Source of the DNA: Chryseobacterium sp. VAUSW3
Lineage (GTDB): Bacteria > Bacteroidota > Bacteroidia > Flavobacteriales > Weeksellaceae
DNA: 64,000 nt
Reading direction: 5' to 3'
NCBI RefSeq assembly: GCF_002205795.1
Contig: NZ_NIUY01000001.1
Location: 496,001 to 560,000, forward strand
Shown: piece by piece, positions 18,154 to 27,182 of the stretch
Position numbering within the stretch: the stretch's first letter is position 1
Layout of the letters: every line of letters starts with the position of its first letter
Translations under genes and position numbers: made by a program
The notes under the pieces: model-generated
Told to the model about the DNA's origin: nothing
Database searches by the model: none
What the model saw: only the letters and a program-made list of their open reading frames with translations

Positions 18154-18167
18154 CGAAAATAATTGAT

Positions 18168-18827
18168 ATGCCGCTAAAAGCAGTTCTTTTCGATATGGAC
18201 GGTGTAATTGTGGACACAGAGCCACTGCACCGCAAGGCCTATTTCAAAATGTTTGAAGATTTTGGAATAGAGGTTTCTGAAGAACTTTACACCAGTTTTA
18301 CTGGCGCTTCCACAAAAAAAGTCTGCAGTACACTGACGGAAACCTTTAAACTCGATGAAACGCACGAAGATCTGGCCGCCATTAAAAGGAACTATTTTAA
18401 ACATTATTTTGATACAGACCCTGATTTCGATTTAATTCCCGGAGTTAAAAACCTTATCGAACATTATTATGAAAACGGGTTGAAACTTATTCTTGCGTCT
18501 TCAGCACACATGAACACCATCAATTGGGTATTCGAAAAATTTGACCTTGAAAAATATTTTATTGGAAAAATAAGCGGAGCCGATCTTCAGGAATCTAAAC
18601 CTCATCCGGAAATTTTTGTCGTGGCCGCGGAAATGGCCGGTGAAGACAAAGAAAACTGCATGGTGATAGAAGATTCCACAAACGGAATTGAAGCTGCATC
18701 GGCTGCAGAAATTTTTTGCGTGGCTTACCAGAGTGCGCATTCAACCCATCAGGTTTATGACAAAGCCAGCCTGCTGGTTTCAGATTTTACCGATATTGAA
18801 TTTGAGAAAATTTCTAAATATTTCTAA
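18168..18827 (+). CDS. HAD-superfamily phosphatase, beta-phosphoglucomutase-like
   Basis: 219 residues with the four HAD motifs: I, FDMDGVIVDTEPLH (nucleophile Asp near residue 9); II, LASSAHMNT; III, Lys in QESKPHPEIF; IV, VIEDSTNGIEAA. The helical cap between motifs I and II puts it in subclass IA, with beta-phosphoglucomutase and sugar-phosphate phosphatases. The substrate is probably a small phosphorylated sugar, but this cannot be decided here. It ends at a hairpin shared with speA. Confidence 0.88.
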   Translation: MPLKAVLFDMDGVIVDTEPLHRKAYFKMFEDFGIEVSEELYTSFTGASTKKVCSTLTETFKLDETHEDLAAIKRNYFKHYFDTDPDFDLIPGVKNLIEHYYENGLKLILASSAHMNTINWVFEKFDLEKYFIGKISGADLQESKPHPEIFVVAAEMAGEDKENCMVIEDSTNGIEAASAAEIFCVAYQSAHSTHQVYDKASLLVSDFTDIEFEKISKYF

Positions 18828-18840
18828 TAAAATTTAAAAA

Positions 18841-18867
18841 AAAGGAGCAAACTCATGTTGCTCCTTT
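18841..18867. terminator. Bidirectional terminator between HAD gene and speA
   Basis: The stem aaaggagcaa/ttgctccttt (18841-18850, 18858-18867) is flanked by A-rich and T-rich runs, so it can end both convergent genes. Confidence 0.85.
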
Positions 18868-18873
18868 AGTTTT

Positions 18874-20265
18874 TTAGTAACCTAAAAGTTTTAAAACTTC
18901 ATCCGGTTTCTGTTCTTCGCGGAAGACTTCGTAGGTGAAATTCCCCTCCTCGTCTTTGTTAATGAGGATATGCCTCGGCTGCGGCATCAAACAGTGATGA
19001 ACGCCACCATATCCACCAATGGTTTCCTGGTATGCACCTGTGTGGAAAAACCCGATGTATAGCGGCTTTGTATCACTGAAAACCGGCAGATAAATCGCAT
19101 TGGTGTGCTGCTCCGAGTTATAATAATCGTCAGAATCGCAGGTTAAGCCTCCTAAAAATACCCTTTCGTAAGTATCTTCCCAACGGTTCAGCGGCAACAT
19201 AATAAAGTGTCGAGAAATTGCCCATGTATCAGGCAAAGTCGTCATGAAAGAAGAATCGATCATGTTCCATTTTTCTCTGTCGTTCTGGCGTTTCTGCGAG
19301 ATAATTTTATATAAATGGCCGCCACTTTCTCCAACAGTAAAACTACCGAACTCGGTATAGATATTAGGTTCTTCTACGCCTTCTTCCTCACAGAATTTCT
19401 TAATCTGAGAAACAATTTCGTTCACCATATATTGGTAATCGTAGTCGAAATTCAAAGACGTTTTAATAGGAAAACCACCGCCTATATTCAGGGAATCCAC
19501 TTCCGGAGCGATTTTTTTCAGCCTCGCATACACGCGAAGACATTTATAAAGTTCGTTCCAGTAATACGCGGTATCTTTAATTCCGGTATTGATGAAGAAA
19601 TGCAGCATTTTGAGTCTCGCATTCGGGTGTTCAGCGATTTTTTGTGAGTAATATGGGATAATGTCTTTATAACCAATTCCCAGTCTGGACGTATAAAATT
19701 CAAATTTTGGCTCTTCCTCGGAAGCGATTCGGATGCCGATATTGAAAGTGGAATCAATACTTTCCGTCAGTTTATCAAGTTCGCGGTAATTATCAAGAAT
19801 CGGGATAATGTTTTGAAAACCGCTGTTAATTAAATCTGAGATTTTCGCCAGATAATCGTCGGTTTTAAATCCGTTACAAATCACCTCAACGTCTTTGCCG
19901 TACTTGCCTTTTTCGTAAAGCGACCTGATGATATCCATATCATAAGCTGAGGAGGTTTCCAGAGAAATATCGTTTTTCAACGCCTCTTCTACTACAAAAG
20001 CAAACTGGCTCGATTTTGTACAATAGCAATAAGTATAGCCTTTTTTATAATCGTTCTTTTCAATAGCTTCTTTAAACCAGGCTTTCGCACGCTGAATATT
20101 GGTGGAAATTTTTGGCAGATAATTAAACTTCAAAGGCGTACCAAACTTTTCGACGACCTCCATCAAAGGAATATCATGAAACTGGAGCGTATTTTCCGAA
20201 ACGTTGAATTCTTCGGTTGGAAAATACAAAGTCTGATCGATAAGTTCTGAATATTTAATTTTCAT
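18874..20265 (-). CDS. speA: Biosynthetic arginine decarboxylase (PLP, alanine-racemase fold)
   Basis: Converts arginine to agmatine, the first step to putrescine through the agmatinase encoded at 16920. 463 residues, shorter than the about 630-660 of the E. coli type and typical of the compact flavobacterial form. The PLP lysine is K84 in YCYCTKSSQ; FFINTGIKDT, LNIGGGFPIKTSL and the C-terminal LGGLTCDSDDYYN (with the catalytic Cys-Asp pair at the dimer interface) follow. A possible TATTTTTG box lies about 120 nt upstream at 20386-20393. Confidence 0.92.
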   Translation of the reverse strand: MKIKYSELIDQTLYFPTEEFNVSENTLQFHDIPLMEVVEKFGTPLKFNYLPKISTNIQRAKAWFKEAIEKNDYKKGYTYCYCTKSSQFAFVVEEALKNDISLETSSAYDMDIIRSLYEKGKYGKDVEVICNGFKTDDYLAKISDLINSGFQNIIPILDNYRELDKLTESIDSTFNIGIRIASEEEPKFEFYTSRLGIGYKDIIPYYSQKIAEHPNARLKMLHFFINTGIKDTAYYWNELYKCLRVYARLKKIAPEVDSLNIGGGFPIKTSLNFDYDYQYMVNEIVSQIKKFCEEEGVEEPNIYTEFGSFTVGESGGHLYKIISQKRQNDREKWNMIDSSFMTTLPDTWAISRHFIMLPLNRWEDTYERVFLGGLTCDSDDYYNSEQHTNAIYLPVFSDTKPLYIGFFHTGAYQETIGGYGGVHHCLMPQPRHILINKDEEGNFTYEVFREEQKPDEVLKLLGY

Positions 20266-20385
20266 TATTGAGTAATCGTATGTAAGTGTTAAAACTGCAA
20301 AGTTGGTAAAAAAAGTTGATTTTCAGCGAAAAATTAAGGAGTTTTTGGAGTCGATGCTCATCATACAAAAATGAAAATCACAAAA

Positions 20386-20393
20386 CAAAAATA
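20386..20393 (-). promoter_or_regulatory. Possible -7 box of speA
   Basis: TATTTTTG on the minus strand between thiN and speA; leader would be about 115 nt. No -33 element seen. Confidence 0.3.
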
Positions 20394-20408
20394 AGCAGGA
20401 ATTTACGA

Positions 20409-21029
20409 TTAATGTGCGACAAATACGACCAGATCACCTTCTTCGTAATGTATAATCACCGTTTCTTCTGCAGCTAAATTTCTGGTACCGATTCTCTTTG
20501 AAAGGTCCAGATTTTCTTTTGTCAGCGGCCAGTTTAAACCTTTAGTCGTAATATTCTCTGTAACCGGAAACGGATAAAGCGAAACTGTTTTTCCTTTCAC
20601 ATTTTCTAAAACCAAAGTTTTAGGTGCGAAAAAATAGGTTGAAAACTCATCAAAAAAAGTGATTTTCAATTCATTTTTAAAGAGGAAAGCTACGGTTAAG
20701 TTTCCGAGAAAATGATCCATTTCGCCGCCGCTCGCACCATAAACATCAACTGTTGAGATGCCTTTCTCCCGGATGATTTCTAAAGATTTCTGGAAATCTG
20801 TTTTATCCTGATCGGGCGTGAAAATAAATTTTTCATCGTAAAGCACCTCATCACTTCCGGTATGCGAATCGAAATCACCGGAAATAAAGTCGAGCTTTTC
20901 CAGCGGAAAATTCTTGTCTTTTAAATAGTGAAAAGCCCCGTCGGAACAGGCAATAAGCGAATAACCAGCGGTATCGGGAAGATCTTCGGGCGGTATCCCG
21001 TTAATAAAAAGCAGGGCTTTATCGGTCAT
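20409..21029 (-). CDS. thiN: Thiamine diphosphokinase
   Basis: Transfers pyrophosphate from ATP to thiamine, making the cofactor thiamine diphosphate. 206 residues from ATG 21029, giving MTDKALLFINGIPPED; longer in-frame starts reach deep into the preceding gene and are unlikely. Motifs are ACSDGAFHYL, DFISGDFDS, TPDQDKTDFQKSLE and GASGGEMDHFLGN, which hold the Mg-ATP site, and the C-terminal half carries the thiamine-binding part (GLNWPLTKENL, GTRNLAAEETV). Its start overlaps the end of the adenosyltransferase gene by 11 nt, so the two are translationally linked. Confidence 0.92.
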   Translation of the reverse strand: MTDKALLFINGIPPEDLPDTAGYSLIACSDGAFHYLKDKNFPLEKLDFISGDFDSHTGSDEVLYDEKFIFTPDQDKTDFQKSLEIIREKGISTVDVYGASGGEMDHFLGNLTVAFLFKNELKITFFDEFSTYFFAPKTLVLENVKGKTVSLYPFPVTENITTKGLNWPLTKENLDLSKRIGTRNLAAEETVIIHYEEGDLVVFVAH

Positions 21030-21588
21030 TGGGATTCCAGTATTCTTCAGATTCATTATTGATTTTCGACATATATCTTGCCAACACAAAAAGGTAATCC
21101 GAAAGGCGGTTCAGATATTTGATGAGTTCGGGCCTCACTTCTTCGGATTCATTCAGAAAAACCAAACTGCGTTCGGCTCTTCTGCAGACGGTGCGGCAAA
21201 TATGCAGGGAAGTTGCGGCTTTTCCTCCACCGGGAAGAATAAAATACTGCAAGGGCTGCAGTTCTTCCTCAAAAGCATCCATCCAGTTTTCGAGTTCTTC
21301 GATTTCGGTATCAGAAATCATTAATGCCAAGCGCGATTTTCCGTTGGCTAAAGTTAGTTTATCGGTAGGCGTAGCCGATTCGGAACCTACCGTAAAGAGA
21401 TCGAACTGAATTTTCCTGAGCTGTGCCAAAACTTTTTCATCTTTAATTTCAGTTTTTGCAAAACCAATAAATGAATTGAGCTCATCGATTGTTCCGTAGG
21501 ATTCAACTCTCGCTGAGGCTTTGGAAACTCTGGTTCCGCCATATAAAGCCGTTTCGCCTTTGTCACCCGTTTTGGTGTAGATTTTCAT
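21019..21588 (-). CDS. Cob(I)yrinic acid a,c-diamide adenosyltransferase (PduO type)
   Basis: Adenosylates corrinoids to make coenzyme B12. The 189-residue protein has the PduO-type signature YTKTGDKGETALYGGTRVSK, the substrate helix VESYGTIDELNSFIG and the C-terminal CRRAERSLVFL followed by YLNRLSDYLFVLARY. It probably serves B12 salvage; no corrin synthesis genes are in the window. It overlaps thiN by 11 nt. Confidence 0.94.
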   Translation of the reverse strand: MKIYTKTGDKGETALYGGTRVSKASARVESYGTIDELNSFIGFAKTEIKDEKVLAQLRKIQFDLFTVGSESATPTDKLTLANGKSRLALMISDTEIEELENWMDAFEEELQPLQYFILPGGGKAATSLHICRTVCRRAERSLVFLNESEEVRPELIKYLNRLSDYLFVLARYMSKINNESEEYWNPNDR

Positions 21589-21628
21589 AAATTAAGTTTT
21601 AATAAAATTGATTTTTGTTTGTAGAATA

Positions 21629-21769
21629 TCAGTCAGTCCATTTTTTAGATTTCTTCATGTACCTGACCATATCATCAAAAACGCCCGCTACTTTATCATT
21701 GAACTCAAAATCATTCAGTTGATCGAGTTTCTCGCGGAAAACTTCATCATTATTTTGTGTTTTGGACAT
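21629..21769 (-). CDS. 46-residue protein resembling the N-terminus of CmoA-type methyltransferases
   Basis: Starts MSKTQNNDEVFREKLDQLND, continues FEFNDKVAGVFDDMV and stops after RYMKKSKKWTD. The stretch FEFNDKVAGVFDDMV recalls the start of carboxy-SAM synthase CmoA (pattern F.FDE.VA.VFPDMI), but the Rossmann methyltransferase domain that should follow is absent: only 40 nt separate the stop from the adenosyltransferase gene. A TATATTTG box ends 21 nt upstream of the ATG, which argues for expression. It could be a real micro-protein that kept one helix of the family, or a decayed gene end. The resemblance is from memory only. Confidence 0.5.
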   Translation of the reverse strand: MSKTQNNDEVFREKLDQLNDFEFNDKVAGVFDDMVRYMKKSKKWTD

Positions 21770-21790
21770 GATCTTTATTTTTTACTCATT

Positions 21791-21798
21791 CAAATATA
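21791..21798 (-). promoter_or_regulatory. Probable -7 box upstream of the 46-residue gene
   Basis: TATATTTG on the minus strand, 21 nt before the ATG. It could drive the small gene plus the adenosyltransferase and thiN genes. Confidence 0.45.
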
Positions 21799-21833
21799 AA
21801 GATTGCATCGCATTATCTGTACAGAATTCCGAA

Positions 21834-22676
21834 TTATTGAATTTTATCAAGTATAATCTTCCACAAAACCCGGTTATAGCTTCTGAAGAAATTGATATGC
21901 CCCACCTGTTTTTTTGGGGATTCCGAGACTTTTATTTCCCGGTAGGTTTTCTTCATATTAGGATATGAATTGTTCATCAGACTCTCCATCCCCTTCATCG
22001 TCACCCACGAATCGTCTTCTGCGTGAATGATAAAAGCTTCCTGATTTAAATCCTTCGAGTAATCTTTTTCAATTTTTTCATAAAGCCTGCCGGTGGATTT
22101 TTTATTGAGAATCAAGGTGCGCCAGTCATAAGCGCTTCCTTTTGGTAAAGATTCTCCCAAACCAAACCGGTGCGCCGGAAAATATCCCTTTAAAATTACC
22201 GTTACCGGAACAGCAATGCCAAATCCCAGCGCTGCAGTAACCGCAACCCGCCAGGAAAGATGACCGATATATGCATCCTGGGTTGCGATGAAAATGAATT
22301 TTTTGAAAATTACTGAATCTTCATTCATCCCCAGAATCAGTGCTCCAACGGAATGACCGAGACAGAATTTGGTATAATCCGGATAATTTTCTTTAATGAA
22401 ACCGGTTATGGTTTTGAAATCTCTAGTTCCCCAGATTCGCATGGACGCTTCGAAACCTTTCATTTTCCTGGGCTTTGACTCACCGATTCCTCTGTAATCA
22501 TAGGTAATTACGGTGAAACCCTGCGTTGCCAGATATTTAGCAAAAGAAAAATAAACCTGCTGTCTGACACCCGTGGCCGAATTTATGACCAAAAGCTTCC
22601 GTTTCGGAATTTCGGGCTCAAAAATCTTTACCGATATCGGAAACTGATCCGGAGTCTGTAGAACTAATTCTTTCAT
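21834..22676 (-). CDS. Alpha/beta hydrolase (serine aminopeptidase S33-like)
   Basis: 280 residues, cytoplasmic by sequence. The oxyanion and nucleophile region reads VITYDYRGIGES and then CLGHSVGALILG, with the nucleophile Ser in GHSVG near residue 111. The acid is likely in IIHAEDDSW; the final His is in VGHINFFR. This matches the YheT/S33-like hydrolases of unknown substrate. It stands alone, 104 nt after ribokinase on the same strand. Confidence 0.85.
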   Translation of the reverse strand: MKELVLQTPDQFPISVKIFEPEIPKRKLLVINSATGVRQQVYFSFAKYLATQGFTVITYDYRGIGESKPRKMKGFEASMRIWGTRDFKTITGFIKENYPDYTKFCLGHSVGALILGMNEDSVIFKKFIFIATQDAYIGHLSWRVAVTAALGFGIAVPVTVILKGYFPAHRFGLGESLPKGSAYDWRTLILNKKSTGRLYEKIEKDYSKDLNQEAFIIHAEDDSWVTMKGMESLMNNSYPNMKKTYREIKVSESPKKQVGHINFFRSYNRVLWKIILDKIQ

Positions 22677-22780
22677 TCAAATCAAAATCACTGAATTTTA
22701 GTGAAAATCAAGCTCTAAATTTACTGAAACATTGATAAAAAGAAAGGTTTAAAAGTATGCCGTCAATAGCAATTTTACGG

Positions 22781-23668
22781 TCACGAGAAGTCTTTAAGGT
22801 ATGGAAGACCGCGCTGTGATCCTCTGTTTTTGGTTACTTTCAGCGAAACATCATTCCCGAATTTTACCGAGTCATCCACAGTATTTCCGTGACAAAGTGC
22901 AATTGAAAGACCGGAAACAAAAGCATCGCCCATTCCTAGTTTATGCAGAACAGAATCGTGATCGTTGCGGTAATATTTCATTTCGGAACCATTGAAATAC
23001 GTGGTTGAATTAGAATCATCGCGCACAAAAAGTTTGTTAGGATACTTTTTGAGGATATCTTCACGTTTCTCTTCGCCAAAAACAATGGATAGCTCGTTGC
23101 TTTTGGCCACGATAAAACTTGCATTTTCCAGAACGTTAGCAGAAAGCTCCTTCGCAGGTGAAGCGTAGATGCCCACTTTCACATTGTTTTTCTTGGCTAG
23201 CTCTACGGTAAACTCCACCACATCCATCGGAATTTCAAGCTGAATCAGCACCAAATCAGCCGTCTGAAAAAACTTTTCAGCTTCGGCAACATGCTCCGGT
23301 TTCAAACAATAATTTGAAGCGGGAACTACTACGATAGAATTTACGCCTCCCGCTGCGGTTACATACGCCGTTCCGGAAGCTGCCTGTTCTGTTTCCGCCA
23401 CAAAACCTACGTTAACTCCTTCATCAACTAAATTCCTCAGGATTTGCTGACCAAAGGGATCCATGCCCACACAGCCGATGAAATACACACTCGCACCGAG
23501 TCTTGCGGTTCCTACGGCCTGGTTTGCACCTTTGCCGCCAAAAAAACTTTCAGACCGCAGTGCCATCACCGTCTCATTGGGCTGAGGATGATGATCCGTA
23601 TTAAGAACCAAATCGATGGAGGAACTGCCTACAACAATAATTTTCGGTTGCTCAGAAGTTATATTCAT
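22781..23668 (-). CDS. rbsK: Ribokinase (PfkB family)
   Basis: Phosphorylates D-ribose to ribose 5-phosphate. 295 residues with the N-terminal substrate-binding part GSSSIDLVLNTDHHPQPNET, the family signature FFGGKGANQAVGTARLGA and the C-terminal catalytic loop LGMGDAFVSGLSIAL, which has GMGD where GAGD is usual but keeps the catalytic Asp. No ribose transporter genes are adjacent. Other PfkB sugar kinases are possible, but the N-terminal signature favours ribokinase. Confidence 0.86.
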   Translation of the reverse strand: MNITSEQPKIIVVGSSSIDLVLNTDHHPQPNETVMALRSESFFGGKGANQAVGTARLGASVYFIGCVGMDPFGQQILRNLVDEGVNVGFVAETEQAASGTAYVTAAGGVNSIVVVPASNYCLKPEHVAEAEKFFQTADLVLIQLEIPMDVVEFTVELAKKNNVKVGIYASPAKELSANVLENASFIVAKSNELSIVFGEEKREDILKKYPNKLFVRDDSNSTTYFNGSEMKYYRNDHDSVLHKLGMGDAFVSGLSIALCHGNTVDDSVKFGNDVSLKVTKNRGSQRGLPYLKDFS

Positions 23669-23786
23669 TGTTTCTCTGGAAATTTAAATATTGCAGAAAT
23701 ATTTCAACAGCATTTTCTAATTAAGATTCTGCTGACTGCTTAACAAAACTATTCTTTTAATTGCAGATAAAGAAATTATTTAACTT

Positions 23787-24428
23787 TTAATTAACGCCGA
23801 TTTCAATGAATTCCGATACAAGTTTTACCGGCTCACCATCAATGCCGAAACCGATGTAGCTTGCATAAAATCCTTCGCCATAACCCGTTTCAAAAGCGAA
23901 AATATTTCCGGCCTTATCTTCGTCCGGTTTCAGGAATGCAAACTGATCGATGGCTCCGTTTTCATCAAAAAAATGTTCGTGGAAAAATTCTTCGTAAATC
24001 CCCATAAATTCCGCCCCTTTTCGGTGAAACAGCCTTTTTTCAAGATGATTGAGGCAATCCTGCGTTTCTGCATCCATAAAACAGCCCATACCGCTTTCTA
24101 CCGGATAACCGAAGATTTCTTCACCTTTCAGTTCTTCGATATTCTGTCCGTCGGTTGTAGCGAGTTTCCACTCAGAAATCTGGGCGGCGCTGAAAACAAT
24201 TTCCACGTACGCAATACAGTTGCTTTCTCTTTCTTTGTGGACCAAAACCGGAAACTCACCCTGAGGGAAATTCACTTTAAAAGCGGCCATATCGTTCGTG
24301 ATCAACGGATCACAGGCTACGATGCTGCCGGTAGAAAGGTGAATTTTACCCGCATCGAAAGTTTCGATTAAAGGACTTTCAACAAAATTTTTGTTGAAGA
24401 GTTTAGCGATATTAACAAGATGAGTCAT
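23787..24428 (-). CDS. DUF4241 family protein
   Basis: 213 residues of the DUF4241 family, of unknown function: GKIHLSTGSIVACDPLI near the start and a glycine-rich C-terminus (FETGYGEGFYASYIGFGID). No signal peptide or membrane helix. It follows valS by 12 nt on the same strand and is probably co-transcribed with it; this does not suggest a shared role, since such proteins occur in many contexts. Confidence 0.8.
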   Translation of the reverse strand: MTHLVNIAKLFNKNFVESPLIETFDAGKIHLSTGSIVACDPLITNDMAAFKVNFPQGEFPVLVHKERESNCIAYVEIVFSAAQISEWKLATTDGQNIEELKGEEIFGYPVESGMGCFMDAETQDCLNHLEKRLFHRKGAEFMGIYEEFFHEHFFDENGAIDQFAFLKPDEDKAGNIFAFETGYGEGFYASYIGFGIDGEPVKLVSEFIEIGVN

Positions 24429-24440
24429 CTGTGAGTTGGT

Positions 24441-27059
24441 TTAGAGGGTTTTGAGTTTTTCCTCAAGCAAGGCAATTTTATCCTGTGCGTCTTTCTGTTT
24501 TTTGCGTTCAGCATCTACAATTTCCGGTTTCGCATTGGCAACAAATTTCTCATTTGAAAGTTTTTTCTCCACGGAAATAAGGAAGCCTTTCAGGTATTTT
24601 AACTCTTCTTCGGTTTTGGTTTTTTCTTCTGCCAAATCAAGGTTTTCACTTAAAGGAATTGAAATTTCCGTTCCGCCAACCAAAAAAGTAAAGCTTGGCT
24701 TATCGGTCTTTCGGGCTAAATTAATTTCAGAAATATTCGCTAATTTTTTAACCAGATTTTCGTTGCTGATCGCTTCGGCATTGGTAAAAATTTCCACGGC
24801 TTCTCTTGGCGAAATCCCTTTGCTCTGGCGGTAATTCCGTACTCCGGAAATCATTTCTTTTGCAGTTTCGAAATTCTTGATTAATTCTTCACTGTAATTT
24901 TCAGATTTTTTCTGCTGTGTAATCACCAGCGCATTTTCGGGTGAACGTTCTGCAATATTCTGCCATAATTCCTCAGATAAAAACGGCATGAAAGGATGCA
25001 ACAATTTCATTAACTCCTCGAAATAAGCGATGGTCTGGTCATAAACTTCCGTAGAAATCGGCTGACCGAAAGCAGGTTTCACTGCCTCCAGATACCAGGC
25101 ACAGAAATCGTCCCAGATCAATTTATAAACAAGATGTAAAGCATCTGAAATTCTGAATTTCTCAAACTGGTCGGCAATTTCGGCAATGGTTTTATCCATT
25201 TGGTTCCCGAACCACTCGATCGCCTGTCTGTCGGATTCGTTGGCTTTAATGTTTTCGTTTTTCGACCAGCCTTGGGTCAGTTTATAGGCGTTCCAGATTT
25301 TGGTTGCAAAATTACGGCCCTGAAGCATTAGTTCTTCATCGAAAAGCAAGTCGTTTCCAGCTGCGGAACTCAATAGAATTCCTACGCGAACTCCGTCGGC
25401 GCCATATTTTTCGATGAGTTCGATTGGATCCGGTGAATTGCCAAGTGATTTCGACATTTTCCGGCGCTGCTTATCGCGTACAATACCTGTAAAATATACA
25501 TTTTTGAAAGGAACTTCGTTTCTGTATTCCAATCCGGCCATAATCATACGGGCAACCCAGAAGAAAATAATATCCGGACCGGTTACCAAATCGGAAGTTG
25601 GGTAATAATAATCGATTTCTTTATTTTCGGTATCCAACATTCCGTCGAAAACGGAAATTGGCCACAGCCAGGAAGAGAACCACGTGTCGAGGGCATCTTC
25701 GTCCTGCTTTAAATCTGAAATTTTTAAATCTGAATTTTGGGATTTCTGCTTCGCCAACTCCAGCGCTTCTTCAATGGTTTCGGCAACGACGAAATCGTTT
25801 TCTCCTTCACCAAAAAAATATGCAGGAATCTGCTGTCCCCACCAAAGCTGGCGGGAAATATTCCAGTCGCGGATGTTTTCCATCCAATGTTTGTATGTAT
25901 TTTTGAATTTTTCTGGGTGGAATTTAATTTCATCATTCATTACCACATCCAACGCAGGCTTGGCGATTTCCGACATTTTCAGAAACCACTGAACGGAAAC
26001 TTTCGGTTCGATCACCGCACCGGTTCTCTCTGAAGTTCCCACTTTGTTCACATAATCTTCAGCTTTCAGCAAAAGTCCTTTTTCTTCAAGTTCTTTCGCG
26101 ATGGCTTTTCTTACTTCGAAACGGTTTTTTCCCGCGTAGTGAAGTCCGTGAGCGTTTAAATTTGCGTCATCATCCAAAGAATCGATCATGGCCAGATTGT
26201 GACGTTTTCCGATTTCGTAATCGTTGGTATCGTGGGCAGGAGTAATTTTCAAAGCTCCGGTTCCGAATTCGATATCCACATAATCATCCTCGATAACGGG
26301 AATTACGCGGTTTGCGATAGGAACAATTACGTTCTTGCCTTTTAAGTGCGCATATCTTTCATCATTTGGGTTGATGCAGACAGCGGTATCGCCGAAAATT
26401 GTTTCCGGGCGCGTTGTTGCAACAGACAGGAATTCTTCAGTTCCTTCAATTTTATATTTTAAATAGTAAAGCTTCCCGTTCTGCTCCTTAAATATTACTT
26501 CTTCGTCGGAAATATTTGTTTTTGCTTCCGGATCCCAGTTCACCATGCGGTATCCACGGTAAATTAAACCTTTATTATACAGATCCACGAAAGATTTGAT
26601 CACCTGCTGAGAAAGCTTAGGCTCCATCGTAAAACGCGTACGTTCCCAGTCGCAGGAACAACCCAGTTTTTTCAGCTGCTCGAGGATGGTTCCGCCATAT
26701 TTGTCTGTCCAGTCCCAGGCGTGTTTCAGGAATTCCTCTCTGGTGATATCAGATTTATTGATTCCTTCAGCTTTCAGTTTAGCAACTACTTTAGCTTCGG
26801 TTGCGATAGAAGCGTGATCGGTACCAGGAACCCAGCATGCGTTGAAACCCTGCATTCTGGCACGTCTTACCAACACATCCTGAATGGTATTGTTCAGCAT
26901 GTGACCCATGTGAAGGATTCCGGTAACGTTTGGCGGCGGGATCACAATCGTGTACGGCGGTTTATCATTCGGTTCCGAATGGAAATAATTATTTTCGAGC
27001 CAGTAACTGTACCATTTATTTTCTGTTTCCTGCGGGTTATATTTCTCTGAAATCTGCAT
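24441..27059 (-). CDS. valS: Valyl-tRNA synthetase
   Basis: Charges tRNA-Val. 872 residues from ATG 27059 (MQISEKYNPQETENKWYSYW); longer in-frame starts overlap the promoter. The class I motifs are PPPNVTGILHMGHMLNN (HIGH variant HMGH) near residue 45 and KMSKSLGNSPDPI (KMSKS) near residue 525. The editing domain lies between them (TTRPETIFGDTAVCINP), then the anticodon-binding domain, and a C-terminal coiled-coil arm (about 810-872) rich in Lys and Glu. Promoter TATTTTTG lies 26 nt upstream. Confidence 0.97.
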   Translation of the reverse strand: MQISEKYNPQETENKWYSYWLENNYFHSEPNDKPPYTIVIPPPNVTGILHMGHMLNNTIQDVLVRRARMQGFNACWVPGTDHASIATEAKVVAKLKAEGINKSDITREEFLKHAWDWTDKYGGTILEQLKKLGCSCDWERTRFTMEPKLSQQVIKSFVDLYNKGLIYRGYRMVNWDPEAKTNISDEEVIFKEQNGKLYYLKYKIEGTEEFLSVATTRPETIFGDTAVCINPNDERYAHLKGKNVIVPIANRVIPVIEDDYVDIEFGTGALKITPAHDTNDYEIGKRHNLAMIDSLDDDANLNAHGLHYAGKNRFEVRKAIAKELEEKGLLLKAEDYVNKVGTSERTGAVIEPKVSVQWFLKMSEIAKPALDVVMNDEIKFHPEKFKNTYKHWMENIRDWNISRQLWWGQQIPAYFFGEGENDFVVAETIEEALELAKQKSQNSDLKISDLKQDEDALDTWFSSWLWPISVFDGMLDTENKEIDYYYPTSDLVTGPDIIFFWVARMIMAGLEYRNEVPFKNVYFTGIVRDKQRRKMSKSLGNSPDPIELIEKYGADGVRVGILLSSAAGNDLLFDEELMLQGRNFATKIWNAYKLTQGWSKNENIKANESDRQAIEWFGNQMDKTIAEIADQFEKFRISDALHLVYKLIWDDFCAWYLEAVKPAFGQPISTEVYDQTIAYFEELMKLLHPFMPFLSEELWQNIAERSPENALVITQQKKSENYSEELIKNFETAKEMISGVRNYRQSKGISPREAVEIFTNAEAISNENLVKKLANISEINLARKTDKPSFTFLVGGTEISIPLSENLDLAEEKTKTEEELKYLKGFLISVEKKLSNEKFVANAKPEIVDAERKKQKDAQDKIALLEEKLKTL

Positions 27060-27085
27060 AGGATCTTTGTTTATCTTAATAGGTG

Positions 27086-27093
27086 CAAAAATA
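27086..27093 (-). promoter_or_regulatory. Probable -7 box of valS
   Basis: TATTTTTG followed by CACC on the minus strand, a frequent Bacteroidetes form; leader about 20 nt. Confidence 0.5.
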
Positions 27094-27132
27094 GGCAAAT
27101 AAAAAAAATTATTCAGATATTGAAATAATTTT

Positions 27133-27140
27133 TAACTTTG
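27133..27140 (+). promoter_or_regulatory. Probable -7 box of the DUF1573 gene
   Basis: TAACTTTG fits TAnnTTTG, with about 38 nt of leader before the ATG at 27183. Confidence 0.5.
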
Positions 27141-27182
27141 TCCTTCAATATTTATCAATAAATCAATATAACATTTAAAAAT

